64,000 nucleotides of DNA from Anastatus disparis (taxonomy: Eukaryota > Arthropoda > Insecta > Hymenoptera > Eupelmidae): the NCBI GenBank assembly GCA_017163975.1, contig JAFFSR010000365.1, forward strand, positions 1,240,001 through 1,304,000, written 5' to 3'. Positions 1 to 12,918 of the stretch are shown piece after piece; position 1 is the first letter of the stretch; each line of letters opens with the position of its first letter. The translations under genes and the position numbers were made by a program. The notes beneath the pieces were generated by a model that was not told the DNA's origin, ran no database searches, and saw nothing but the letters and a program-made list of their open reading frames with translations.

Positions 1-3000
1 ATGTAATTTAAATAAAAATGTTACAATTTTAAAATAATAAATAATTCATCATTTAGGATTATTAACCAATTTTTAATAAAAGTAAAATCGTAATTCATTA
101 GGATCGAATTTTCTTATTAAAATAAAAATTTACTCAAAATTAAATAAATTGAAATAAATTCAAATTATAAAACGTTCTTTTCAGTTAACCGGGTGAACAT
201 TAAACCAAAGTTTTTTCATCGTGAATGTCATTGCGTCATGCAGTGCAAACCATAACGTATTTTCACATAGCTTCGTATAGACTAATATACAATTACATCC
301 GGTCGAGCGAAAAATAAAGATATCAAGTTCTAGTTTGAAGTTTAAAAAGAAAAATACCTCATCACATAAATATTCTGGCTACTCAGAACTAATCTTTGTT
401 AGTCTCACATGTGTCAGCAAATAAAAAAATATGACGTGAGAAATTAACTACAAGATAAATGCAATGAGTTCCGAACACACAAACGCAAGCGTGTTTTAAA
501 AATTATTAAATCATGTGACTTAAAAATTTTAAAACTTTTACCTACAATACCTTTGACTAAAGTTTTCTTTCATTTTATTACTATTTACAATTTTTTTTTT
601 TTAAGTAATCTATAAAAATTTTTCTTTGCAACTTTAACTAATTTAACCAATACACAGAGATACATTCTCAATAATTAAAAACATTGATGTTAAATAATAA
701 TAGAACAATTAAATAATTACAAATTGTTGCAGTTGTTATGTTTCCTTTTAATAATTAAATTTTATTATTATTTAAACAATAACATAAAGAACAGAAAAAT
801 TAAAAAGAATGTGATTTTAAAGGATGAGTTAATAAAACTAATTTTAACGATTGAAATACGTTGGTTAAACTGAAACGGTAAATTTTATTGTAGTTGTTTG
901 GACGTTGAATTTTCTCTTTCATCCCAGAGGGAAAACTGAAAACAATATTTTTTTTACAAATTGCATTACCATAAAATTAAATATCTTGAATATCCGAAAT
1001 AATAAAAGTAGGATTTGACATTTTGAGTGTTAACCTTGAGCCTCCGTATTATAAAGTACAGGTAATAGGTAGGCAGGTATAGGATGCGTAACTATCATAA
1101 ACTTATCGGCTTAAAATGAAACATAGAAATTCTGTGTAAAAGCATATAGTGTTGCGAACTTCAATAAATGCCGTTGGAAATATGATACAATACTTAAAAA
1201 TAATGTAACCGTAAGAAAAAGTTTTTCGGATCTCTAACATTTGTATATATAAAGAAGCACTAATATTGAAGGAGATGGGTCCTTTCGCTTCTAGTGGGGA
1301 CGACCCTGTGAGAGTCATATATTTAAATTTTTAAATACAAATTTTCAAATTAAATTTCATAAGATTTAAACTTTTATAAAAACAAACATGACTACAATAG
1401 CTGCTAAAATAGTTAAAATTTATTTTGCTAAAAAATCAACGTAATGTATGAAATATCACAATGGGTTTCAAACTTGCTAAGCGTACGCGAGAAAGAAAAT
1501 AAAATTTCCAAGCCGTAAAAGTATAGTGTTACTCGCCTAAACGAAAACCGAATCCTAAAACAACGGCTCGAGTTTGAAATTACAAAAATATCGGCTTGCT
1601 TATTATCATTACTACTCGGAATAAAACGTTAACTTAATACGAACAGTTAAACTGAAATAAAATCTTCGATATAACCACCATGCGTGTGAGAAGAAATGCT
1701 AATAGTAAATGGAATAAAGTATTTAGCATTTTTACGAGTTAATATCGGGAAAAGAATTAAAATTTTTGTTATTAAGTAATCTCCTAAAATGAATTGTTCA
1801 AAATTGTTTTTTTTATAAAAGGAAATAAAGAGAGAAAAGTGAAAGGCTAATACTCAAACGTCGTAATATACTGTGATTAATTCACTTAATATTATTAAAG
1901 TTATAAACAAAACATAAATAAAAGGCCTTGTATTAAAATTGTTTTAACATAATAATTTTCCGATAGATTCGTCTTTCTTTATGAATACTAGCATAGTTTA
2001 AAACTATCAAAATAATTCTCCTTTTCTAAAAGTATCATGAAACCCTAGATGTAAATCATTCTGTGTCTTCAAGAACTACTCACTAAAACAGAAAAAAAGG
2101 GAAGAAAAAGAAATAATCCATAGATAAATTAGATATCCAAAAATTTTTCGAAAGTTTAAACGAAACAGCTAAACCGAAAATATCATAATAGCATCCTAAA
2201 ACTTCAATACTTTTGAGAAAAAAAATTTTTTTTAAAACCAAAATAGTAAATAAAAACTTTCAAAAGAAAAAAACAAAGAAACGATGTTCTCATTTTAACT
2301 TTTCAAAAACATCACTCATAGATATAATTTTTTAAAAAAAAAAAAAAAAGAAGAAATCCTTGGAAAATATTTTAACATTATGTACAAATCATTATTTTTA
2401 TTAATCCATATTTTAAGTTCTTCAAAACATTTAATAAATTCCGATCAAAGTTTAATCAAAGAATAAAATTCACAAAGCAATACAGTAACATAGTAGTTAA
2501 TATAATTAAATCTATCATTTACACTTTTGAAATTTCTTTAATAAATTATAGTCAAAACATAATCGAAAACCCAAAGAAATAGATTCAACTCAAAAATAAC
2601 CCAAGTAAAATGTAACAACCATAATTCTAAAAGGCGAATAAAAGTTAAAATTATTTTTAAGTACTAAAATATGTAAAAACTACAAATTTGATTGTACAAA
2701 TTGTATAAATATTTAACTCGAATATAAAGACATCGTCAAATAAAACAAAAATCATTAATGTTTAAAATTTAAAAATAATATTTATGAATAAAACCAGACA
2801 AGCGTAAAACGTACTTGCTTTCGAACAGTGAGACTGAAATTCTTTGCGCGCGATAACGCACATTTCAATCTCTACGTTGAAGTATACGTTGTATGTGCTA
2901 GCGTGCTCTGTTAAAGCAGCTCGAGTTTGAAGCAGGGTGACGTCATGCTGGCTTGTGCTTACAGTACGCTCTAAGCTTAAAAGCATATCTACTTTATGGT

Positions 3001-6000
3001 ATCTAAATGAGTGCTGTTGGAAACCTTTTACTTTGAATTTAAAACCGTTTTCATCCCAAATAAATTTAATTTTGATAAAATATTGTTTTCCGCCATAATT
3101 TTGTTAATAATTTTTTTTTTTCGGATTAGAAAAGCCCCTTCACAATATTTTTAAACTAAATAATGTCACTTCAAACTTATAAAATAATAGAATATGAAAT
3201 GATTCATTGTGCACATAATATACTAATTTAGAATAAAATCCAATTAATTCAATCCGTTTAATAGATTCATAGTTTTAATTTACACGCTCATTAATTATTA
3301 ATAAAACTAAAATGAAAACTATGACAAAATTCAACTTAATTAATTACAATGAATATAAATTTGTTGAAATCAAATATAAAAGTCTCAAACATTACCCTAT
3401 TTTGGACTAAATAACTTGCATGTTATGAGAAAAGGATTATTAAATATTATTTAATTTTATCTCTATAAAATTCTAGTTTCTTGTACCGCGTCCTCATTAG
3501 TCGATGAATAATTTTAAGATAAAAACCTTTGCACAAATTGTACAATCGCAGATTATTCCAATAAGAATCGCATACAATTAATTTTTAATAAATAACTTTT
3601 AAGAAAACAATATATTACACCACAAACAAAAGTTTGAAATAAAATTATTTACTAAATTACATTTCAAGAAGATAAAACCCCTTTAACAAAAAAATAAATA
3701 AGGGAGTAATAATATACTCATATAATTAATGAATGTTTTGTTTAGAAGTTTAAGAAAACCTGAAACGTCCCAAAATTAAGAGAATTTTTCTTTTCTTTAC
3801 TTAATTAAATCAATAAATCTAAATAAACAAAAACATTATTGACAATATTAAACGTAAAATTACAAATTGTACATTTCGACTGTAAATAAGTTGTTTTATT
3901 ATAACATTCGCATAAAATAGAAAACTTATCATAAAAGAGAAGGCTGAAAACAAAAGATCTTGAATTACAAACTTAAAAGAAATATAATGCGTTCACACGG
4001 CGGGATTTTGGTCGCTGGAGTGAGGGGATTCATTTTCACCGAGAATTAAATATAAAACCACGAGTTTCATGCTAAATTGCAGCAGAGTACAATTGGATAT
4101 TCTCTTATCTAACTAAACTTAATGCTTTTACACAGTTAATTCTAAAAAAACCTGCGAGATGCGAAATAATCAACTAAACTAAAATATACCAGACACTCGT
4201 AAACTAGTGTCTATGCGATCCGTAGTTAGGCTTACCACATGAGAATTTTAGAGATAATGTAAGTAACTCGTTGCAAGCATGACGAGAAAAGTCTTGTCTT
4301 GAGGTTTCTATAACATTTTTGCTTGAATTTTGATCAACGAGTTTTCTGTTGACGTTTCCTTTCCATCTAAGGGCTAACCTTGTCCTCAAGGGGAGACGTT
4401 AGCAGTGATAAATTAAAATATTTAATTAATTTTTAAAAAACGAATTGACTTCCTCGCCATGCACCAACAAAAATGAAAAATTTCATAGGATACGAATGAA
4501 TAATATTAAATGCGTAAGATATAATAAGAGTGCAAAGTTCGAATTTGGTAAAAGTTTTTTTTTTAAATTAAGGCGAATCATATAATGGTTAATCCATTTA
4601 CTTTAGAAATAAATTGAAATTGACATTAATTTCAAAACTATTAAATTTAAGACAGAAAAATGCATGCAAATTTGCTTGCATTAATTAGTAGTTTAAATGT
4701 AAAAATTTAAATCAAATGCGACACCTTTGAATAAATAGCGAATTATCTGAAAATAAATAAAATGCCCGCCAATTCGCAAGCATTTAGCCAAATTATTTTT
4801 AGTAAACAATAGCAATTTTTTTACGATTAATAAATTAGGCTGACAAATAAATCTAATTGTTGCCAATCTTTTTTTTAAAAATTTAAAATAAATTATTATC
4901 AAAATTCAATTTTATCATTAACCTTATGCGTAGTAAGTGATGACGTGACTAAAACCTCAATAAACTATAAGCCAATTTGGTAATTCAATTTAAATATAAA
5001 TTAATTAATAACACAAAATTGTTGCTATGCAGCACTAAAAACTTTTCTTTAAAACCCAAAACATCAACTTAAAATTTTAAAGAAACTTTCTAAATTTAAA
5101 ATCATATAAGCAATTGAATAGCATACAATCGTATTAAATCCTCCCGCGAAAATTGAAATAATCTTTATAAAGTTTATTTCCGATCGATAAAATTACTAAA
5201 AATTACCTACATAGTAACTGAAATCTGCAATTATCCGTTACCATCCATGGCGGAATGACTTATGGTAACGATCTATAATCAATATCATTTATGGTAACTC
5301 CAATCTGAACTTAGTATCTACCGCTAAACCAAAAACTATTAAAACTCTAAACTAAGGTAATTCAATTTTGACTTTAACAATACAATTCGATAATTAATTA
5401 TGCAAAGACTTTTTAATCACTTTCATTATTTGTTCTCTATCTGTTTTCCATTATTTTAAAAATAAATTAATATTTATAATAATAACTAATAAATAACAAA
5501 ATCACTAGGCATTCTTCGAATAAAAGTTTTTTTTGTTTATGAATTGCTGCAAAATAAATCATGTAATCTACCTGTATACAATAAAAATAACTAAATTACA
5601 AAATCGATATTAAATAGATAACTCAACGGTAACACACTTAAACGACAGAATAAAAGAAATGTTTAAAAATTACAAAATCTAGTTTTTCAAATATTTAAAT
5701 TCAATAATGTGAACCATTCTATTACATAAATACTAATAATTAAAAATATCCACAGTTAACCGTTTACTTTAAAAGGTTTTAAAACTCAAAATTAAAACAA
5801 CCTCTATATGTTTTAAATAAACTGCAAGTTTATTTATGATTCATCATAATCCATATGCTAAACTAAATTATTATTACACCTCCTTGTATTTAATTAAAAT
5901 TCATATGTTACAATGTAAAAAAAAATATAATAATTTTCAGGTTATACCGTAAAAACTCAACATCTTCTGTTACCACCGGTAATTTCGAAATTTAATGCTT

Positions 6001-6960
6001 ACTAATAATATAAAAGAATGCTGCATGCCGGAATATGATAGAAATTTAACGCGATTTGTCTTTTAAAATTAACTGTCGTTCTCACGTTGTCACCTACTAC
6101 AAGTAAGGCGATAAAAATGCAAAACTTTGCACTAACTGTATGCTTCTCCCGTGGTATTATAACTAGTATTTCAAATAATACACAAAATAGAATATATCAT
6201 CTCATATATTTTAATATAAAAACCGCGTAAACGAATTGCTATTGTACGAAATAACACATTTATAGGTATATTTAAATAAAATACTTTAATGAAATTTCGT
6301 GAGTTTCAGGTGAACCTATTCAACCTATCTGAATCGAAGGAAATATTTACGCTTACCCTAATCATAAATAGCAGGTATGCATATTTTAGTTAATATGCAT
6401 CCCAATCAGTTTAAGTTTATAGCATGAGTCAGAAATAAGTCTAATAGTATACTAGAATAATAGTAGCTTAATCTCTAATATTAAATCTAACAAATACAAA
6501 CAAATTTTGGATCGGAGTCACAAGCAATTAATTTTCTTTGTGGAAATATAGTAATATTTTTCAAATCATACTTACAAACGGTTACGTATCTGCTGGCGGA
6601 TATGAAATGTAATTTTTCCTTTGGTAATAAATTGTCAACTTAATAATATTATTTACATAAACAAATTTTTGTAAATTATCATAAATAAGGGCTGCTTTAT
6701 TTCTAAAATCATAAAATTCAAAATCCGGTACCGGTAGTTTAAAATACTTTAGGCCTTAAGTAGTTTAAGAAAAACTATTGACGTTCATGGATTGGATAGA
6801 TGGTCCAAAAATGATGGCTTTATACTATGTGATTGATCACCACGTAGTATGATAAAAGCAACCATGTAGTCAATGAATCAGATGTTGCGACTCGAGTATA
6901 ATTGCGAACATAATTATAAAAGAAAACGAATAATTCAAATGAAATACAAATATAAAATGA
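1..6960. other. AT-rich sequence without supported genes
   Basis: I see no coding region here. Open frames are all under about 75 codons, sit in low-complexity A/T sequence and resemble no family I know. A less AT-rich patch lies near 2,820-2,990. It could be an exon or an old element, but no splice pair or motif decides this. Homopolymer runs are scattered throughout. Confidence 0.6.
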
Positions 6961-6969
6961 ATAAAATGA

Positions 6970-7466
6970 TTTCCATACGGACGCTTTTTGTTAAGGTCAC
7001 GTTATGATGATTTATAACCGGATGCTTTTTGTTAAGATCCGTGTAAAAACAATGAAAAATAAGATACAATGAATAAAAAAAAATATATATCAAAAGTAGG
7101 GGATAATACAAATATCCACTGTCTCTGTTGATTTCAATGAAACGTCACTGTATAGGACGGGAGCTGACTTGATCAACATACAGTGGAACGCGATGGAAAT
7201 TTTCGATGTGCTGTGGTATCTAACGTCACCGTATGGGGCGGAAGCCAGGTACACAGTGCAATATTTCCGATAATAAGGGGGAGACACATACGGTTTTTAC
7301 GCGGGAAAGGTTTACTGACGCAATCATCAAATAACTTTGAGGAATTTAACATCCTGTTTTACGGGTGGAAGCCAAATCTGCATTGTTGTTGATAATTGCC
7401 TAAAGTATCCATTTCAGGGTTACGAATATGAAAATAAAATTTTTCAACTTATAGGGGGGACCGTAG
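6970..7466. repeat. Degenerate local repeats, possible LTR-element debris
   Basis: Two 20-bp near-copies (GCTTTTTGTTAAG core) lie about 40 bp apart at 6,978 and 7,018. Two more near-copies of a GTCAC(T/C)GTAT-containing segment start near 7,145 and 7,228. Purine-rich runs AATAAGGGGGAGA (about 7,273) and ATAGGGGGGACC (7,451) resemble polypurine tracts. No retroelement protein is recognisable here. Confidence 0.3.
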
Positions 7467-8200
7467 TGTAATTTTACAACTGAAATGTAATGATATATAA
7501 ACATATACTATTATAAAATAAAAAGGAATAATAAGCATAGAATAGAACTACGACGAATAACAATAGAGAAAAAAAGTGTACTGAATCAAAAGAACTACAC
7601 GAATCAAGCATGCATTAGGTTAAGAGTAATAAATCTTGTACTAAAAGTTCCAGATAATAACAAAATATAATTACTTGCAAAAACAATAGTAGAAATTAAT
7701 AAAGCAGCACTGTAAATTACTACGTAAAATGAATAAAATTATATCTTTTGAGAATTAGCATAAAGTCTTTCTCACGACAAGTAAAGATAATAAAATATCA
7801 TTTTGTTCAAAAGTTTATATTTCATACTTTTTATCTAAATATGTGACTCCGACACCAAAAACTGCAAGCGTAGAATCTACTGTTTCCAGTAAAAAACGGT
7901 TAGGTAAAATAAAATTTGATGCGTTCCCATAGAAAAGTGCAACTGCAGGGAGGGGAATTAGAGTAATATAATATTTAAAATTTAGTTATAAAGATGGCAC
8001 ACCTCGAGAGAGGGGGTACCTCTCCTACTAGATCATAAGTATATAAGCTACCGGGACAAGACAACGCGCATCAGTCTTGTTCCAGCAACAATACAGTAAC
8101 TTTTACCGAGTTTTAGTAATTATCATAAACTGAAAATCGTTAGTTAGTGAATAAGATTACATATTCAAAATTAGCAGTCATATAGAGTGTTAGTGTAACA
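7467..8200 (+). repeat. Candidate solo LTR
   Basis: The segment starts TGTAATTTTACA directly downstream of a G-rich polypurine-like tract (7,451-7,462) and can end at GTGTAACA, giving TG...CA boundaries and about 734 bp. It holds a convincing insect-type core promoter at 8,040-8,075. No second copy lies in the window, and no clear target-site duplication is visible. The boundaries are therefore inferred, and it may be a non-LTR promoter fragment instead. Confidence 0.35.
8040..8075 (+). promoter_or_regulatory. TATA box plus TCAGT initiator
   Basis: TATATAA at 8,040-8,046 is followed by TCAGT at 8,071-8,075, which puts the TATA box about 31-33 bp upstream of the initiator A. TCAGT is the classic arthropod initiator and the spacing is right. 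This is typical of an LTR U3/R junction or a cellular core promoter. No ORF follows within the next kilobase. Confidence 0.45.
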
Positions 8201-10120
8201 CCGTCTAGTGAATTCAAGTTTGACAAAAACTAGGATAAACCTAGGTAAAATCATTTTTTTTATTTTATACTCTGGATATGCTACCATCGTATGTCCTACA
8301 ATAATAATTTTATTAATATTTAATCCATTTATTAATATAATACTACTCTTTTATATTTTAACTTAACTATTAATGCTCATATTAAATCTTTTTTTTATTC
8401 AATTAAATTTCAATGTTTGCGTAATTTTTCCCTATGATGATACGTTCATCCAAGCGACGCAAATTAACCCGAAAGTAATTCAGTCAATCTTAACCTTCAA
8501 TAAATAGAATATAGTAACAAATTGATTTCGATTTACAAGTAAATATTGGATTGTCCTTTAGAGTAAGTTAATGTTTAACAATAACTTCTAAATATTAATT
8601 CAAAAAAAAAAAAGGATAAAACTATTGATCAGTTCTATCTTTATTCTAACTTCTGAAGGCTGAAAACCTGTAAAAATTCGAAATTAATTCAACACTTCTA
8701 AGGTATTCAAGGAGTTTTTGCCATATTGTATGCCATACCGAGGTATCACTATCATTCTCATCTTCTTTTATACCTAACCCGCAATAACTTTCTCGTGCAG
8801 TAATAATTGTAGATACTGCTTGGTATTCCAACTGATTTTCATTGATAAAAAAAATTACTCCCTGTGTATTTACACTTTGGGGATAATAAATTAATCTTCA
8901 GCCCGCTTAATAAATGGCGGTAAAATAAATAAAATCATTTTGTTAAAATTCTGTTAGATCTCTCCGGACTATAAAGCACCGAAACAATAATTAAACATGA
9001 TGTGATTAAGGTTACCTAAATTAATTCCTAAAACTTTCCTAATCATTAAATTCCTATCCAAAACATTTATCTTTCCTTTCATTTTCTCAAACCTTCCTAA
9101 AAGGTTATTAAAATGCAAAATATAAAATTATCGATCAACTTGAAATAATGTTGAACCAATAGCATCAGTTTATCTTTTTGATTATAACTCTTAAAATTTC
9201 GATCGCAATGTGAATCATTAAATCTCGGGAACAAGCCAAACAGTCGTAAATTTATCTAATCTAAAATTACTGAATACTCTCATGTTATAACGTAAACATA
9301 AACCTCCGAAGAAGTTTTTAACATTTTACCGAATTATTTAATTTTGATAATGTTACTACCTTCGTTATTGCTGTCGATCAACATTTTCAATTTTCTCATA
9401 TAAAACTTTTTTTTATATATCTATTTCTTGCTCTATTAGTTTTTCGTAAAAAAAAAAAAGAAAAACATATATGGTTAAGAAATTCGCATTAAGTTATTCC
9501 AAGAATTAAATAATCATCAATAATTTTGTATCTAAATATACGTATCCTAACAAATAAATAATTGTAACTTTTAGTTTCCAATTCGTACGTCAAGAAGTAA
9601 TTTGGTAATGTTGGAATCCTATTCCACATTAAGTACTCGCTGCTTACAGGTTATGATCGATATTGATTTTATAATAATAACAATATACTAACCTCAAGTA
9701 CACATTCTTCTTTTAATTGAATTTTTAAATTATATTACTCTTCTGGAAAATCCGACCCCAGTGTACGTTTTAATATACAATTTCACTCACACTATTTTTT
9801 TTTATTTATTCTCAAATAAACATGGAAAAGTAAAAGAAACCATAAAAATATTTTAACTTAAATTCTATTTCACCACGCAAAAAGAAAAATAAAACTATTG
9901 ATCAAATTCATAATAAATATTAAGGATTCGAGAAACTGCAATATCGTTAACTATGCAATAAACATACACCTTATTGCATAACCTTAAACGGGAATCATGG
10001 TCTCAGACTCATTTCATTCTTAAATATTATTATAAAATTCTAGAATGTCCTTCTAAATAGTCTTCAAAACTAAACGATCCTGTTAAAACCTCCTAAATTT
10101 CCTAAATGGCTTATAACTAT
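8201..10120. other. AT-rich sequence, nothing recognised
   Basis: There is no ORF above about 60 codons with any recognisable similarity. The minus-strand frame at 8,646-8,831 has ordinary-looking composition (61 codons) but no motif, so I do not call it. Homopurine and homopyrimidine runs occur near 9,410-9,470. Confidence 0.5.
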
Positions 10121-10346
10121 TTAACTCTTCTCCGTACATTACGTTCAAAACTCGTAGTGTCGTATCCTTCTTACCATTCGCAATCAACAATGATCGTGTG
10201 ATTGATTTTAATTCTTTCTAATCATTAGTTGATTTAACTCTTCTTGTACATTACGTTCAAGGCTCGTAGTGTCGTATCCTTCTTACCATTTGCAATCAAC
10301 AATGATCATATGATTGATTTGAGTTTTTTCAAATCGTTATTCGACA
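10121..10346. repeat. Two-copy tandem duplication, 113-bp unit
   Basis: A segment beginning TTAACTCTTCT and containing ACATTACGTTCAA and CTCGTAGTGTCGTATCC occurs at 10,121-10,233 and again at 10,234-10,346 with a handful of differences. The divergence shows a local duplication that is not recent. No coding content is evident. Confidence 0.75.
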
Positions 10347-10718
10347 TTTTTTCTTTTTGTATTAACGAAAGACTAATATCTAATAATTTCACGTAGACAC
10401 GAAAATTCACGTGACGATGTAAGTAATACAAATAAAAATAATTCGTCTAATTGAATAAAAGTATAACAAATAACGATTAAACAACTAACTTGAATTATAA
10501 CTGTTTATAACAGTCTAAAGAAAAATTAACTCTCTAACTCTACTCTTGAACTAAAGTAAATTTCGCCTCTTATTCATTAATTTATGGTATTTCCTAAATG
10601 GAATATCAGTCTCCATCTCTATTCATACAGATGATGTATCGGCTTTAATTCACTACTGTAATGACTTTGGATTTAAACACCAATTGTTTAATATTCATTC
10701 TAGCTAAGACTAATTGTC
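10347..10718. other. AT-rich sequence, nothing recognised
   Basis: No ORF, repeat or motif was identified between the tandem duplication and the polypurine-like motif at 10,719. Confidence 0.5.
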
Positions 10719-10766
10719 GGGGACGACAATAAACTTAGTAAGGGGGAGAGGTAAACAAGTGACTGA
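10719..10766 (+). other. Orphan polypurine tract resembling the downstream Gypsy 3' end
   Basis: GGGGACGACAATAAACTTAGTAAGGGGGAG here closely parallels GGGGACGGCAG...AGTAAGGGGGG at 22,432-22,461, the tract that precedes the 3' LTR of the Gypsy element. In both places AAGTGAC follows within about 15 bases. This suggests the 3' end of a second related element, or a rearranged boundary of the same one. The sequence that follows does not match the 3' LTR. Confidence 0.45.
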
Positions 10767-12860
10767 CTGTTTACCGTCTCGTCTGTCATTCCTGTTTTTC
10801 CGTTACAGTTATACAGTTTCAACGTTTCTTAGACGTTGTGCGCTATTTCTTATATTAATCACATTTTTTTTAATACTTCCAAAAAAATAATTATTATTTA
10901 ATTGACGAACGTATTTCTAGCAAATTTTACTATGAATTATATTCATTTTTGGTCAAAATAATAGTCTGTAGCAGATTTACAACACGGTATAGATATTTTT
11001 TTTTTTTTTTAAAAAAGTATTGCAACTTCTACTTTATTTTTCTCTTCGGTTATAAGACATTTTTAAAACTTTAAACCGTCGCCACTCACCGCCCTAACAA
11101 ATAACAAAAACCCTTTATTTTTCCTTTTTAATCGTACAACCGTAGACCCGTTGATTAGGAGGATTGTCCCTAACTTGACGGCGTAAATTCTATTCCTCGG
11201 AATTGTTTAGCGATTTTTGCTAAGATAATTCTTGAATTCTTAATACCTTCTTAATAGCTTGCCGTTCTCATAAGACCGTAAAAGGGTATTTCGTTTCTTT
11301 CTTTTGTCTAAGTCCCGCTAATTATAATATAGCAATAGAATTATTTGATTAAAAGACAATGATATACTTCACGGAATCAATTATATATTACGTATTCAAG
11401 TTAGTTGTATTTGGTAATCTTGCCTTTGACTCGCCAATACTTTACTTCTTTTTTGTGTGTAATACACTATTAATCCTTGTTATTTCTGCTAATTAACAAT
11501 TGTTCGTTAATTTATTTCTTTTTCTATTTTTATTGCAGTTTCGAATCTATTATTTTTTATATAAGAAAACATCCCTCTCGTCAAGACGTCAACGCTTGTA
11601 AAGCGACCCTTAATATGTTATGCATGGGTTCCAATCCGAGTACGTTATTTTTTATTCTTTTTTCTATAATTCAACCAAGAAAGAAAGATATAAAGGAAAT
11701 TCCGTATCCATCTTAAAATTCTATTAAGTTTCAATCACAAGAATTAAGAATTATTCTCGAGTGTCACGAATTGTTAACACTAATTTCCTTTAATGGGGTG
11801 CTACACCCTGGGGTACTGACCGCTATGCTACCATGAGGCAAGCATAAGAATTTATTTCATTCTCGTTATTGAAAATTATCCAATCCTAACATATTTTTCT
11901 CTTTTCGCCAATAATAATTTCAATACATTGGTCTTCTAAATAATCCTACTTGTTGGAAAGTCCGTTTCCGTCACCGTTACTTTGGATTTCTCTTTTATAA
12001 TACCTTGTAATTGTTGTAGTTGTTACAATAATAAATTCGCCTATAACTTCTTGAAGAACTCTACTTTTCTTCGGAGATCATTGCTGCCGTTCCGTTAAAT
12101 CGTGTTTATCCATTCTGTGTGACCATATTCTATTTATTTAAAATTAAAATTACACTTTAAAATTATCTCCATGAAAACCTACGGCGCCACCGTGTTTTTA
12201 ATGCAACGTATGGTTCAGGATCACTATTAATAACTTTTTAAATTCTGCTCCTTCCTTATCATAAATCCTTCCCAATTTCTTCCTTTAACATAATATCATC
12301 AGGTTACAATGCCAATACGTTTGGGGATTGTTGCTAGGCAATGATCTTTCATTAGCTACTGCAGCTACCGATATGAATCTTTTTCCTTCTAGTCCCAAAA
12401 TAACAAGAAATAATGCACTGTGTTCATTAATTCTAAAATTTAAACTATAACCGTAAGATTGCGGAATCCTTTTGTTGCTACAATTCATTGAACGCGAAAA
12501 GTGAGGTGGATTGACTGAGTCGAAAGTAGGGTCGATGAACGCGCAGATACTATGTATACGGCTCTGAACAGACTGAGGGAATTATTAAAAACAAACAAAT
12601 GTTCAATTTTATCTTATTCTCTTTGTTTAATTTAAAAAAAAAAACTTTTTTTTTTGTTCTTTATTAATTACTTTGCTTATCATTTTTAAACGTTAAACGT
12701 GAGGCAACTCACCAGATTTTAATTGAACAAATAAAACCTTGAATTCACTAACTGTGTAAATTCTCCTTTTAGGTGCGAAACTCTGCGAATTGAACCTATA
12801 GCTAGAAAATTTAATTCAAGGATAGTATTGCCGTAGGTAATCACTAAAATTAGTCTATTT
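10767..12860. other. Region upstream of gag; 5' LTR not identified
   Basis: If the Gypsy element were complete, its 5' LTR and primer-binding site should lie here. I compared the region by eye with the 3' LTR at 22,462-23,077 and found no matching copy and no convincing tRNA-complementary primer-binding site. A TATATAAG at 11,560-11,570 is followed by pyrimidine-rich sequence but has no other support. The region may be leader, flanking DNA or a diverged LTR. Confidence 0.4.
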
Positions 12861-12918
12861 TTACTATTTGGGGGTTTTAGCAAGACTAGGTAACGAATTA
12901 CGGGGACCGGAAGTAGAA

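Noticed and set aside
2762..2986. 74-codon minus-strand frame in a GC-richer patch
   Set aside because: No motif, splice pair or similarity that I can recognise.
7183..7392. 69-codon plus-strand frame near LTR-like debris
   Set aside because: Resembles no Gag, Pol or Env segment; probably chance.
10767..12860. The 5' LTR of the Gypsy element
   Set aside because: No segment matches the 3' LTR by eye and no primer-binding site was found.
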